NCBI GenBank assembly: GCA_945865525.1 | Contig: CAMBDY010000001.1 | Span: 62,001-126,000, forward strand | DNA from: Nitrospira lenta | Lineage (GTDB): Bacteria > Nitrospirota > Nitrospiria > Nitrospirales > Nitrospiraceae | Direction: 5' to 3' | DNA: 64,000 nucleotides | Shown: positions 43,392 to 52,238 of the stretch, piece after piece | How positions within the stretch are numbered: the first letter of the stretch is position 1 | How the letters are laid out: every line of letters begins with the position of its first letter | Translations under genes and position numbers: made by a program | Notes under the pieces: model-generated | What the model was told of the DNA's origin: nothing | Databases searched by the model: none | The model's input: the letters and a program-made list of their open reading frames with translations, nothing else

Positions 43392-44881
43392 ACTTTTCGC
43401 TCATGATATCTCCATCCGATTTGTTGCTGCTGTTGCCGGAAATTATCCTCACGGTCTGGCTTTGCCTGATTCTGATCATCGACTTTTCGTTTCCACGCTT
43501 TCCCAACGAACAATTAGCCTATCTCAGCATCACTGGGCTTGGCGCTACTCTTGGTTGCTTGGCTTGGCTCAGCGCTGGCCACGTGACGGGAGCCCTCTTC
43601 GCGAACATGTTCGTGCTCGACGGGATGGCCCTCTTTTTCAAGATGCTTATTGTCGGTTCGACGATATTGGTTATTCTGGCCTCGATTGACTATGTCCATC
43701 GATTCAAGTTCTTCCGCGGAGAATATTATTTTCTGATCGTAATGGCCGCGCTCGGGATGATGTTCATGGCCTCCGCCAACGACCTCTTATCGGTGTTCGT
43801 CACGCTGGAATTCTCCACTTTTGGTTTCTACGTCCTCGTTGCCTATCTCCGCGAGGACATGGCATCCAACGAAGCAGGCATTAAATTTTTCATCCTAGGG
43901 GTGTTTGCTGCCGGCCTCCTCGCCTATGGTCTAAGCCTCGTCTATGGAGAAACCGGCCAGCTGGTCTTCTCCAACATGAAGTTGACCGAGGTTACGCCGG
44001 GACTGGCTATCGGGTTCCTTCTTATTTTCGGGGCGCTGGGCTTTAAGATCGGTGCCGTGCCCTTTCACTCCTGGATTCCCGATACGTATCATGGCTCGCC
44101 GACACCAGTGACGGCCTTCTTGTCGATCGCACCGAAGGGGGCGGCGTTTGCTATCCTCCTCAGGATGTTCTTCATCGCCCTCGTGGCCTTTAAGCCCATT
44201 TGGGTGCTGTTGCTTGTGGCCGCATCCGTCTTGTCGATGACGTACGGCAATATCGTGGCCATCGCCCAGAAGAATATGAAGCGGCTCTTGGCCTATTCCG
44301 GTATCGCGCAGATCGGCAATGTGCTGATTGGGCTCGCGGCCGGTACCAAAATGGGCAACGATGCGATCCTGTTCTATCTCCTGACCTACCTCTTTGCCAA
44401 TCTCGGGGCCTTCGCCGTTATCATCGCCGTCAGCGAAGCGATCGGCAGCGAAGAGATTCATGATTACAGTGGCCTGGGCCGCCGGTCGCCCTTCCTTGCT
44501 TTCTCGATGTTGGTGTTCCTGCTGTCGCTGGCCGGGGTACCGCCGTTGGCTGGATTCGTCGGCAAACTGTACATCTTCGTCGCAGCCATGAAGGAAGGGC
44601 TCTACGTGCTCATCTCGGTGGGGCTCATCAATATCGTCATTTCGATGTACTACTACCTGATCGTGGTGAAGAAGATGTACATCACTGAGCCTCACGACTC
44701 GTCGTCCATCAGGGTTTCCGGTCCGATCAAAGCGGTGCTGTACGTTTGTCTTGCCGGCACCCTCATCATCGGGATTTATCCGCAGCCCTTCACCGATTGG
44801 GTGGTCTCTGCCACGATGATGTTCTCTGGCCTGGCGGATTCCCCCCTCACGGTCATTCCTCCCACTATTAGCAATCCATAA
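43388..44881 (+). CDS. nuoN: NADH-quinone oxidoreductase subunit N
   Basis: The 497-residue antiporter-like subunit closest to the E-channel closes the operon. The TM5 glutamate (FVTLEFSTFGFYVLVAY), TM7 lysine (GFKIGAVPFHSWIPDTYHGSPTPVT region) and the MSLAGVPP-like SLAGVPPLAGFVGKLY segment are typical. It overlaps nuoM2 by ATGA and is probably coupled to it. No terminator hairpin is evident in the 96 bp that follow. Confidence 0.96.
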   Translation: MNFSLMISPSDLLLLLPEIILTVWLCLILIIDFSFPRFPNEQLAYLSITGLGATLGCLAWLSAGHVTGALFANMFVLDGMALFFKMLIVGSTILVILASIDYVHRFKFFRGEYYFLIVMAALGMMFMASANDLLSVFVTLEFSTFGFYVLVAYLREDMASNEAGIKFFILGVFAAGLLAYGLSLVYGETGQLVFSNMKLTEVTPGLAIGFLLIFGALGFKIGAVPFHSWIPDTYHGSPTPVTAFLSIAPKGAAFAILLRMFFIALVAFKPIWVLLLVAASVLSMTYGNIVAIAQKNMKRLLAYSGIAQIGNVLIGLAAGTKMGNDAILFYLLTYLFANLGAFAVIIAVSEAIGSEEIHDYSGLGRRSPFLAFSMLVFLLSLAGVPPLAGFVGKLYIFVAAMKEGLYVLISVGLINIVISMYYYLIVVKKMYITEPHDSSSIRVSGPIKAVLYVCLAGTLIIGIYPQPFTDWVVSATMMFSGLADSPLTVIPPTISNP

Positions 44882-44977
44882 GCCTTCCTTAGGCCGTCGC
44901 GGTAGGATGGAGCGCCGGGTTTGCGTGTGGACGATTGACGCTACGCGTCAGCCCTCTCTATACTTGGGCGCCGACCC

Positions 44978-45886
44978 ATGGTTCGAGACTCTATGGCACA
45001 GGAAAAGAGTTTCCATAGGGGGCTCCCTTTGCCCTGCTTAGCCGGATTGCTTCTGGTTATCCTGCTTGTCCTATTCGGCGGGCCTCCGGCAGTATTGGCC
45101 CAAAGCCTCACAGGCGAACGGTTGGGAGAAGGCCTCTCCATCTCCATCTGGAGTCCTCAAGCCAAATGTCCGAATGTTCCACCGTTGGTCGCCATTGATG
45201 TCGATCCGGAGCGGTATCGTTTTACCGTCCATTACTATCAGCAGGATGGCCTCACGAATCCGCTTGAGATCCATCAATGGCAAGAGCGAACCAGCCACGA
45301 TCTGGTCTTCAATGCCGGACTCTTCCGCGAGAACTACGCCTACCTTGGACTGCTTTATAGCGAGGGCCGCTCGATGGGAGGCCGGCGACATGGCACGTGG
45401 CTGGGTTTGTTTGTGGCAGAGCCGGTAGAGGTAGGCTTACGCCGTGCCAGAGTGTTGGACTTGGCCTTCGACAGTTTCGATGAACAGCAGATTCCCTACC
45501 GGGAGGTGGCGCAATCCCTGATGCTCCTCGACCGGACCGGAAAAATCAGGGTTCGTCAAACAGGTAAACGCGCGCACCAGACCCTCGTGGCAGAGCAAGG
45601 GAATGGGCACCTCCTCATCTTGAAGACGACGGATATCGTCTCTCTCCATGCCCTAGGAGAATGTCTGCAGGATAACTTTCCTTCGCTTCGTCAGGTCATG
45701 GCCATGGACGGAGGATCGTCTTCCGACGTGGCCGTCAGCTCGTCACTCCGCCAAGCGGCATCCAAGATACCAGGTTCCCACAGCTGGATTGCTTTGTTGG
45801 AAGAGAGCACCACGACTCATATCGGACTACCAGCGGTGATCGGGATTAGTCCGAGACGTGATCAGACAGGGACTAAGACCAGGTAG
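44978..45886 (+). CDS. Exported phosphodiester-glycosidase-like (NAGPA/DUF2233) protein
   Basis: The 302-residue protein has a signal peptide (hydrophobic core about residues 19-40, cleavage near VLA-QS). The remainder fits the DUF2233/NAGPA fold: LVFNAGLFRENY, then a Gly-rich segment (YSEGRSMGG), and the signature AMDGGSSSDVAV near residue 248, which in family members holds active-site residues of phosphodiester glycosidases. The substrate here is unknown; cell-envelope glycans are an inference. ATG 44978 or ATG 44993 could be the start. It follows nuoN by 96 bp but is probably separate. Confidence 0.78.
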   Translation: MVRDSMAQEKSFHRGLPLPCLAGLLLVILLVLFGGPPAVLAQSLTGERLGEGLSISIWSPQAKCPNVPPLVAIDVDPERYRFTVHYYQQDGLTNPLEIHQWQERTSHDLVFNAGLFRENYAYLGLLYSEGRSMGGRRHGTWLGLFVAEPVEVGLRRARVLDLAFDSFDEQQIPYREVAQSLMLLDRTGKIRVRQTGKRAHQTLVAEQGNGHLLILKTTDIVSLHALGECLQDNFPSLRQVMAMDGGSSSDVAVSSSLRQAASKIPGSHSWIALLEESTTTHIGLPAVIGISPRRDQTGTKTR

Positions 45887-45924
45887 AGTAGAAGAGATTA
45901 GGGCATGAGGAGCAGATTCATGCT

Positions 45925-46044
45925 GGATGCTCAAAAAGCCCCTCCAGCAAGGCCGGAGGACGCAAAGAGCCGAATCGTACTCGGACACTTCGCTGAGGTG
46001 TTGAGCGAAGCGAGAACGAAGGTGGCGAACTTTTTTAGTATTCT
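45925..46044. repeat. Intergenic repeat with imperfect terminal inverted repeats
   Basis: The segment begins GGATGCTCAAAAAG and ends CTTTTTTAGTATTC; the reverse complement of the end matches 11 of 14 bases of the start. Inside are further paired strings (CCTCCAGCAAGGCCGGAGG) and GAGCGAAGCGAGAACG. I recall near-identical 'GGATGCTCAAAAAG...CTTTTTCAGCATCC' units dispersed between genes in Nitrospira genomes, but only one copy is in this window. It looks like a non-autonomous repeat or structured intergenic element. The open frame across it is incidental. Confidence 0.6.
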
Positions 46045-46054
46045 GGCCGCGACG

Positions 46055-46471
46055 TTATTTTTCCAATGGGTAGCCTGCCGCAACCCAGGCCTCCATACTT
46101 CCGGTAACGCTATAGACATGGCGGTAGCCTAAATCGGTCAGCGTTTTCGCCGCGATGTTACTGCGGTGGCCTGATTGGCAATAGACTACCAGATGGTCCT
46201 CCATCTGGGCGCCGATGTCACGATGCCGAGCCTTGATCTCCCGGAAGTCGATGTTCAGGTCCGTCCCTGGAATAAATCCTTTCGTATGTTCCTCTGTGGA
46301 ACGGACATCGATCAAAATGAATCCTTTCTGGCTTATTGAAGGTCCCTTGGTCATTCCGGTCCGTAGTTGCTGGACTGAAAGTTGATAGGACTGCTCAGCT
46401 GATACATAATTGCTCGAGATGACAGAGAGCAGACAGAGAGTGAGAAGAGTGAGGGTGACGCGCAGAACCAT
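46055..46471 (-). CDS. Exported rhodanese-domain protein
   Basis: ATG 46471 has AAGGAGG upstream at good spacing and gives a clear signal peptide (MVLRVTLTLLTLCLLSV... to VSA). The 138-residue product has one rhodanese domain: FILIDVRSTEEHTKGFIPG, then VVYCQSGHRSNIAA with the catalytic Cys in a six-residue active loop CQSGHR, then GSMEAWVAAGYP. Such periplasmic single-domain rhodaneses bind or transfer persulfide sulfur; the partner is unknown. It is divergent from the small lipoprotein gene at 46547. Confidence 0.88.
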   Translation of the reverse strand: MVLRVTLTLLTLCLLSVISSNYVSAEQSYQLSVQQLRTGMTKGPSISQKGFILIDVRSTEEHTKGFIPGTDLNIDFREIKARHRDIGAQMEDHLVVYCQSGHRSNIAAKTLTDLGYRHVYSVTGSMEAWVAAGYPLEK

Positions 46472-46546
46472 GATGGACCTCCTTGCAGCAGACGGGGCGA
46501 CAGTTTCTTCGACAAGGCACACTTTCATAATGATCATAGGGGTGAG

Positions 46547-46855
46547 ATGAAGATCTGGTCAAGCCTTGCGATTTTCTTTGTAATTGCGGTGTCCGGCTGC
46601 GCGGATGGGGCCAAGTTGGTCCAGGAACGGGCCAATGGGGGGGTGGTTATCTATCCCTTCAAGGGAGAGGTGGGAGCAATCGCGGCAGCTTCTCGCAAAG
46701 ATGCCCTTGCCCTCATGAAGGAGAAGTGTAATGACCGCTACAGCATTCTCCGCGAGGGGGAAGCGAGGGGCCGGTCCCGAATAGCGAGCTCGGTTGAGGG
46801 CGCTCAGGAACTGGTACAGGAACGCCGATGGGGGATCGAGTTTCAGTGTAAGTAG
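46547..46855 (+). CDS. Small lipoprotein of unknown function
   Basis: The 102-residue product has a short signal peptide ending in VSGC (Cys18), a lipobox, and a small mature domain with two more Cys (CNDRYS near residue 61 and the C-terminal FQCK). The pair could form a disulfide. GEMKIW-type start at ATG 46547 has GGGGTGAG upstream. No family is recognised. It converges with pyrE. Confidence 0.65.
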   Translation: MKIWSSLAIFFVIAVSGCADGAKLVQERANGGVVIYPFKGEVGAIAAASRKDALALMKEKCNDRYSILREGEARGRSRIASSVEGAQELVQERRWGIEFQCK

Positions 46856-46872
46856 AGAATGCGGAGGAAAAC

Positions 46873-47460
46873 CTAAGACGGAGACGGCTGTGTGCGGGTT
46901 AAATCGTCAATAGTCAGGAGGCTGAGCAGCGTCAGCCCTTCCGCTTCCACTTTCTTTCGGCCGTCCTGTTCCTTCCGGTCCACGATCACTAAGGCATGCG
47001 TCACAATCAGGCTAGCCTCCCTGGCAGCCGCGACGGCCTTGAGCAGCGATCCCCCGCTTGTGAGGACATCATCTAGGATTATGGCTCGATCGCCTGGCTG
47101 AAACGATCCTTCGATGAGTTTTCCAAGTCCATGATCCTTCGCTTGCTTTCGTACTACGAATGTCCGCCATGTCCGCGCAGGTTGGGCTGAAAAAGCAAAA
47201 TCTGAGATGCTGGTTGCAATGGAGATCGCTCCGATTTCTAACCCTCCAAGGCAATTCAGTTCAACCGGCCTCAATGACTCATAGGCCAGACTTGCCACGA
47301 GACGGCGTGAGCCTGGGTGGGCCATTAACGACCGGCAATCGACGTAGAAAGGGCTCTTCAAACCAGACGCGAGCGTAAACCCTATCCCCAGATCCCATTT
47401 AAACGACTGCGTGTCGTGAAATGCCTTGGCCAGTTGTTGTTTGTGAGTTTCGATTACCAT
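46873..47460 (-). CDS. pyrE: Orotate phosphoribosyltransferase
   Basis: PyrE makes OMP from orotate and PRPP in pyrimidine biosynthesis. The PRPP-binding signature AIILDDVLTSGGSLLKAV is intact, as are the VVRKQAKDHGLGKLIEG loop with its catalytic Lys and the FYVDCRSL substrate strand. ATG 47460 with CAGGAGACACA upstream is chosen, giving 195 residues; the longer frame would add 20 residues without family similarity. It stands at the end of the long minus-strand gene row, separated from DUF2878 by about 130 bp. Confidence 0.94.
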   Translation of the reverse strand: MVIETHKQQLAKAFHDTQSFKWDLGIGFTLASGLKSPFYVDCRSLMAHPGSRRLVASLAYESLRPVELNCLGGLEIGAISIATSISDFAFSAQPARTWRTFVVRKQAKDHGLGKLIEGSFQPGDRAIILDDVLTSGGSLLKAVAAAREASLIVTHALVIVDRKEQDGRKKVEAEGLTLLSLLTIDDLTRTQPSPS

Positions 47461-47592
47461 TGTGTCTCCTGAGAGTAAGATCGTAGTCGGGATTCTATAC
47501 TGCTCCTGGAGGGAGCGCATCTCATTTTTCGTGGAGACTCTTGCTGAGGCAGATATTCGCTCGTCGCAGGGGCTACGAACTCCTTAGGCGAT

Positions 47593-48126
47593 TTAATCTC
47601 TGTCAATTTTCAGTTTAAGATTGGGCGCAGCTCCTATCCACAAGAGCCCTGGAAGTAGAGTTGCCCAAAGAACCGCTAAGACCAGAAGGCCGTCAACAAG
47701 GTCGCCTCTCACGCGTAAGGCTCCTGCTGCATGGCCGCTGTAATAACTGAGCGGACCGAAGATTCCTCCCACAAGTGCTGCAGTTGCATAACGTTTTTCC
47801 AGCCAGCCGAGGGAAGGTTTCAGCGTCGTTGCAAAAGCCATCCAGAGCGCAACCAGCCACGGTGGGCAGATCCACCCAGCGCCTAGGCCGTCTCGGTACT
47901 GGAGCACTCCCGCAAGACCCAGCATACTGTCGACAAACATTCCGAAGACGCCAATGAAAATGATACGGCGCAAGGGCTGTTGCCATTCCGGCATGGTCGC
48001 GATGTGCCCCGTCAAGAGAAGCAGGACTGCGAAAGGGCCGAGCCAAGGGTGATCGTGCGCGGCCCCAAGAACGCAGGCGAACCACGCCGCTTGAAATCCC
48101 ACGACGTTCCAGATTCGGCTTAGCAT
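47593..48126 (-). CDS. DUF2878 membrane protein
   Basis: This 177-residue protein has five or six transmembrane helices. NVVGFQAAWFACVLGA at the start and the LWMAFATTLKPSLGWL segment match DUF2878, which is almost always found next to the Cfa/DUF1365/FAD/SDR gene set. ATG 48126 overlaps the end of the methyltransferase gene by 7 bp. Its role in lipid modification or transport is unknown. Confidence 0.82.
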   Translation of the reverse strand: MLSRIWNVVGFQAAWFACVLGAAHDHPWLGPFAVLLLLTGHIATMPEWQQPLRRIIFIGVFGMFVDSMLGLAGVLQYRDGLGAGWICPPWLVALWMAFATTLKPSLGWLEKRYATAALVGGIFGPLSYYSGHAAGALRVRGDLVDGLLVLAVLWATLLPGLLWIGAAPNLKLKIDRD

Positions 48127-49421
48127 GCAGCGGTCGCGCGCCATTCAGGTTTTGCAAGCAGGAGATGCACATCGCTGATAGAGCGTTCCAGGAATCCACC
48201 TTCACAGTAGCAAAGATAAAAGTTCCAGAGGCGGAGAAAATCTGGCTGATAGCCCAGCGCCAAGATCTGAGCGCTTTTCTCCCGGAGATTGTGCCGCCAC
48301 GCGCGCAGGGTGAAGGGATAGTGGACCCCGATGTCTTCCAACTGCACGAGGGTGAGACGGCCGCCTGTTCCAGCGGCTTGAGTCAATGCGGCGATCGACG
48401 GGATACAGCTTCCGGGGAACATGAAGTGCTGAATGAAATCGACAGACCGCTTGGCCTGTTCGTAAATGCCTTCATCGATCGTGATACCTTGAATCAACAT
48501 CAACCCGTTGGGTTTCAACATCCGGCTGCAGACCGCAAAAAATGTTTCGAAGAATTGGCAACCTACTGCTTCGATCATTTCGATCGAGACCAGTTTGTCG
48601 AATTGCTGGGCTAGCTGCGGTAGGTCACGATAGTCTTTCAAAATCACCACGATACGATCGGTGAGTCCGGCTTCTTTGACTCGTTGCACTGCGACCGTAT
48701 ATTGCTGTTGCGAGATCGTCGTGGTGGTCACACGGCATCCGTACTGTGAGGCAGCATGGATTGCAAAGCCCCCCCAGCCGGTCCCGATTTCCAGTAGATG
48801 GTCGCTCGATAACAACTGGAGCTTTCGACAGATCCGTTCGTTCTTAGCCCGCGACGCCTCTGCCAGAGTCGTATCGGGTCGTTCGAAGTAGGCGCAGGAA
48901 TACATCATCGTCTCATCGAGCATGAGGCGGAAAAATTCATTTCCGAGATCGTAATGCGCCGCGATGTTTTTCTTACTACCAGCTTTCGTATTGCGATTGA
49001 TCCAATGGATGCCCTTGAGCAGAGGCTTGGTCAGGGTCGCGAGTCCTCCTTCCATACCGGCCAAGAGTTCCCGGTTCTGGACGAAGATCCGCACTAATGT
49101 TGTCAGATTGTCACAGGTCCATAGCCCCCATCGGAACGCATCGGCGGCCCCGATCGTCCCGCTTAATGCAAGATAGGCATAGGTGTGGGCATCGTGGACT
49201 ATGATCGTGGCGTGAAGCGGACAGGCTGTGGTCACGGTGCCAAATGTATGACGCTCATGGCCTTCAGCAATGGTAATCGCACCATGGCGGAGCGCATGCA
49301 ATCGGAAGAACACCGCTCGCCTAGCGAGGTGATAGAGCCATGCCAGGGTGCGGGAAGGGGGTGCGGTCTTGGCTAAGGGGGACTCGAGGGTCAAGTCAGA
49401 TGGAATGGTAGTGTGATTCAT
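48120..49421 (-). CDS. Cyclopropane-fatty-acid-synthase-family lipid methyltransferase
   Basis: The 433-residue enzyme transfers a methyl or methylene group from SAM to the double bond of phospholipid acyl chains. The SAM motif LLEIGTGWGGFAIHAAS, the family stretch YSCAYFERPDTTLAEAS and the catalytic-domain text VSIEMIEAVGCQFFETFF are all clear. ATG 49421 overlaps the DUF1365 stop by ATGA. In Rhodobacter sphaeroides, related enzymes in the same gene context methylate unsaturated acyl chains on the way to furan fatty acids, so a product other than a cyclopropane is possible. Confidence 0.9.
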   Translation of the reverse strand: MNHTTIPSDLTLESPLAKTAPPSRTLAWLYHLARRAVFFRLHALRHGAITIAEGHERHTFGTVTTACPLHATIIVHDAHTYAYLALSGTIGAADAFRWGLWTCDNLTTLVRIFVQNRELLAGMEGGLATLTKPLLKGIHWINRNTKAGSKKNIAAHYDLGNEFFRLMLDETMMYSCAYFERPDTTLAEASRAKNERICRKLQLLSSDHLLEIGTGWGGFAIHAASQYGCRVTTTTISQQQYTVAVQRVKEAGLTDRIVVILKDYRDLPQLAQQFDKLVSIEMIEAVGCQFFETFFAVCSRMLKPNGLMLIQGITIDEGIYEQAKRSVDFIQHFMFPGSCIPSIAALTQAAGTGGRLTLVQLEDIGVHYPFTLRAWRHNLREKSAQILALGYQPDFLRLWNFYLCYCEGGFLERSISDVHLLLAKPEWRATAAC

Positions 49422-50209
49422 GGGCGTAGTTGACCCGTCGCCATTGGCGACGTCTCCTTCTTGTTCTTCGGATGTGAAAGAAACGGGACTCCTTTGAGCC
49501 ATAATTGCAGCGCCTGCCAATGGATAGCTCCGATCACTTGTGCTGTCATGAGGGGATATTGCAGGAGTACTTGCGCAAGTGTAGCGCCGGAGATCTCCTT
49601 TCGCTTCAGCACCATCGTGGCGTCGAAGAACGGTTGGCTGTCACGGAGATTTTCCATATGGATAGCCAGTTGAGCTGTTGGGCTTGAAAATCTCCAATCA
49701 TAGGCCACGTTCATCTCAATGAATGGAGAGATGTGAAACGCTTTGTTCAGGCGGTATCGCTTACGCGACCCCACCGCCAGGTTTCCCGCCGGCCCCAATA
49801 CGTAACAATGTCTCTCGCCCCAGGGCGTATTCGTCACCTCTGCAACGATGGACTCGACATGATCACCTGATGCGTTGTAGCAAAAGTAGAAGCTAACAGG
49901 ATTGAAGATATAGCCGAAGTACCGGAGATGGGTGAGCAGCCTGATAGGGCCAGTTGGACGTAGACCCGTATGTTGTTGCACCAACTCACGCACCGCGTCA
50001 CTTAATGGAATAGCCGGATCACCGAAGTGATCCTTACGCTTGAATGAAGCTAGGCTGTTCCGATCGACAGACCAGAACCAATGCGGTCTAAACACTATCG
50101 GCAACTCGTCCAAATCCAGATACATCATAAAGAGCCGATAGGTGAAGGCATGCGGCACTGGACTGAAGCGGCGGTGTCGAACATTCCCGGTGTAGATACA
50201 ACTGTTCAT
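49418..50209 (-). CDS. DUF1365 protein
   Basis: The 263-residue product from ATG 50209 has the family text YTGNVRHRRFSPVPHAFTY at the start, YIFNPVSFYFCYNASGD in the middle and VTNTPWGERHCYVL. DUF1365 proteins have no established activity but are nearly always encoded beside an FAD oxidoreductase and a Cfa-like enzyme. A role in the same lipid pathway is therefore inferred. It is coupled by ATGA overlaps to the genes on both sides. Confidence 0.88.
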   Translation of the reverse strand: MNSCIYTGNVRHRRFSPVPHAFTYRLFMMYLDLDELPIVFRPHWFWSVDRNSLASFKRKDHFGDPAIPLSDAVRELVQQHTGLRPTGPIRLLTHLRYFGYIFNPVSFYFCYNASGDHVESIVAEVTNTPWGERHCYVLGPAGNLAVGSRKRYRLNKAFHISPFIEMNVAYDWRFSSPTAQLAIHMENLRDSQPFFDATMVLKRKEISGATLAQVLLQYPLMTAQVIGAIHWQALQLWLKGVPFLSHPKNKKETSPMATGQLRP

Positions 50210-51468
50210 GACGACAGCGCCTTGCCGAATGGCTCGCAGACGGCTAATGCACTCTTTACCCCGTCCTCGTGAAACCCAAATCCCCAATAGGCTCCGCAAT
50301 AGGATGTCCGATTCACCCCGCTGATGTCGCCATGCCGTTTCTGTGCAGCGATGGCATCTGGGGAATAGACTGGATGGCTATAAGTGAACCGGCGAATGAT
50401 CTTCTGAGGATCGATTACTTCTGAATGGTTCAACGTGACACAGAACTCCGTGGGTGCCCGAAGGCCCTGCAGACGGTTCATGTGATAGGTCACCACTGCA
50501 CGATCTGGCTGAGTGGGGAGAAGATGATAGTTCCAGGCCGCCCACGCCAGTTTCCTGTGAGGCAGGAGCGATGCATCGGTATGCAGTACCGCTTCATTCT
50601 CTTGATAACGGATAGCACCTAGAATACTTTTTTCACTCGGTGAGGGGTCGGTCAGCATCGCGAGGGCCTGATTGCTGTGCGTACCGATGATGACGTGGTC
50701 GAATCGGAGCGTCCGATCGTCTCGCCCGCCAAGACAGGCCCGGACTTCTACGAAGTCTGGATAGCGGCTGATGGATTCGACTGGCGACTTCAAATGGATG
50801 CGATCCAGAAACGGTGCAATTAATTGTTCAACATAACGCCGAGATCCTCCTTGCACCACACGCCATGTGGGACGGTGATCGACGGACAGCATGCCGTGGT
50901 TCTTGAAGAACTGCACCAGGTAACGGGCCGGAAATTTCAAGATAGCGGCATGATCCGCAGACCAAATGGCCGCTCCCATTGGCACAATGTAGTGATCGAT
51001 AAAGGCTCTCGAATAGCGGTATATCTCAAGGTACGAACCGAGCGAGGGACCTGGCTCCAACTGCATGAGGAGTTTCGGCGCCTCTCGATTAAAGCGCAGG
51101 ATATCCCAGATCATACGATAGAACGAGGGGCGCAGCAGATTACGGCGTTGTGCGAACAACGTATTCAGATTCGTTCCGTTATATTCCAAGCCGCTGCGCT
51201 GACAGGTCACACTGAAACTCATCTCGCTCGCCTGCGATTGGACGCCGAGCTTCTTTAGGAGCGCAATGAAATTCGGGTAGGTCCAGTCGTTAAAGACGAT
51301 GAATCCCGTGTCGATCGCATAGGTCTGACCATTTAAGTTGACATCAATCGTGTTCGTGTGTCCTCCGACATACCCCGCGGCCTCGAAGACGGTGATCTCG
51401 TGCTCGCGATGGAGGAGATAGGCTGAAACCATCCCGGAAATGCCTGTGCCGACGATCGCAATCTTCAT
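50206..51468 (-). CDS. FAD-dependent amine-oxidase-like oxidoreductase
   Basis: The 420-residue flavoprotein begins with the dinucleotide-binding motif IAIVGTGISGMVSAYLL and VFEAAGYVGGHTNT. A conserved YAIDTGFIVFN follows. It belongs to the NAD(P)-binding/FAD 'amine oxidase' group found with DUF1365 and Cfa-like genes. In the furan fatty acid pathway a flavoprotein desaturates the methylated chain, and this gene is a candidate for that step by analogy. ATG 51468 overlaps the SDR stop by ATGA. Confidence 0.88.
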   Translation of the reverse strand: MKIAIVGTGISGMVSAYLLHREHEITVFEAAGYVGGHTNTIDVNLNGQTYAIDTGFIVFNDWTYPNFIALLKKLGVQSQASEMSFSVTCQRSGLEYNGTNLNTLFAQRRNLLRPSFYRMIWDILRFNREAPKLLMQLEPGPSLGSYLEIYRYSRAFIDHYIVPMGAAIWSADHAAILKFPARYLVQFFKNHGMLSVDHRPTWRVVQGGSRRYVEQLIAPFLDRIHLKSPVESISRYPDFVEVRACLGGRDDRTLRFDHVIIGTHSNQALAMLTDPSPSEKSILGAIRYQENEAVLHTDASLLPHRKLAWAAWNYHLLPTQPDRAVVTYHMNRLQGLRAPTEFCVTLNHSEVIDPQKIIRRFTYSHPVYSPDAIAAQKRHGDISGVNRTSYCGAYWGFGFHEDGVKSALAVCEPFGKALSS

Positions 51469-52235
51469 GAGGAGTGGACCATTCGTGCACAAGCTCTGAT
51501 ATAGAGACAATGGGGGAGTAGCGACAGCAATTTCAATAGAAGGCTGAAGCGCTTGGGAAAATGAATCTCAGGATTTCTGGCTTCGATTCCGTCGACGATG
51601 CGACGGGCTGCCTCATGGGCCTCGATTCTGAACGGCATCGGGAAATCGTTCCGATCCGTGAGCGGCGTTTTGACGAAACCGGGGCAGACGACCGAGACGG
51701 AGATGCCATCCTTCAGTAAGTCGAGGTCCAGCGATTCCAAAAGATGCTTGATCGCAGCCTTTGAGGCTCCGTAGGCCTCCGCACGCGGGAGTCCACGATA
51801 GGCAACCGTACTGCTCATGCCGACCAGTTGCGGGTGGCGTCCTGCGCGAAGTAGCGGCAGCATGGCCTCGACTCCGTAGACTACGCTGAGAAAGTTCGTC
51901 TGCATGGTGCGCTCGAATATCGAGCTGTCGAACGTCGCGACATCGACATATTCACAGATACCGGCATTCAGGAACGCAATGTCGAGGTAGCCGAACTGTT
52001 GCCGGATTGTGTGCGCCGCCTGCAGAGTGGCCTGGCGGTTGGTGACATCGAGTGGAAGGACGACCACACGATCTCCACCGCACTCACGGGCCAGTTCGTT
52101 GAGGGCCAGTTCGTTACGTGCGGAGGCAATCACTCTGGCGCCGCGACGAACCAACTCCACCACCACCGCGCGGCCGATCCCGAGGGATGCGCCCGTGACC
52201 CACACCAGTCGATCCTGGACCGTGATCCGTCTCAT
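51465..52235 (-). CDS. Short-chain dehydrogenase/reductase
   Basis: The 256-residue SDR has the nucleotide motif VTGASLGIGRAVVVELVRRG, the NAG motif (FLNAGICEY), the catalytic Ser in VGMSSTVAYRG and YGASKAAIKHLL with Tyr and Lys. ARNELAL after the second strand suggests NADP preference. It lies between the NTF2-like protein (3 bp upstream) and the FAD oxidoreductase (overlap). The substrate is unknown. Confidence 0.9.
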   Translation of the reverse strand: MRRITVQDRLVWVTGASLGIGRAVVVELVRRGARVIASARNELALNELARECGGDRVVVLPLDVTNRQATLQAAHTIRQQFGYLDIAFLNAGICEYVDVATFDSSIFERTMQTNFLSVVYGVEAMLPLLRAGRHPQLVGMSSTVAYRGLPRAEAYGASKAAIKHLLESLDLDLLKDGISVSVVCPGFVKTPLTDRNDFPMPFRIEAHEAARRIVDGIEARNPEIHFPKRFSLLLKLLSLLPHCLYIRACARMVHSS

Positions 52236-52238
52236 GGT

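Noticed and set aside
43931-44695. Minus-strand open frame of 254 codons inside nuoN
   Set aside because: Same antisense effect as in nuoL, with no ribosome binding site or family similarity.
45905-46132. Plus-strand open frame across the intergenic repeat
   Set aside because: The frame is a by-product of the repeat and of the antisense strand of the rhodanese gene; it has no Shine-Dalgarno sequence.
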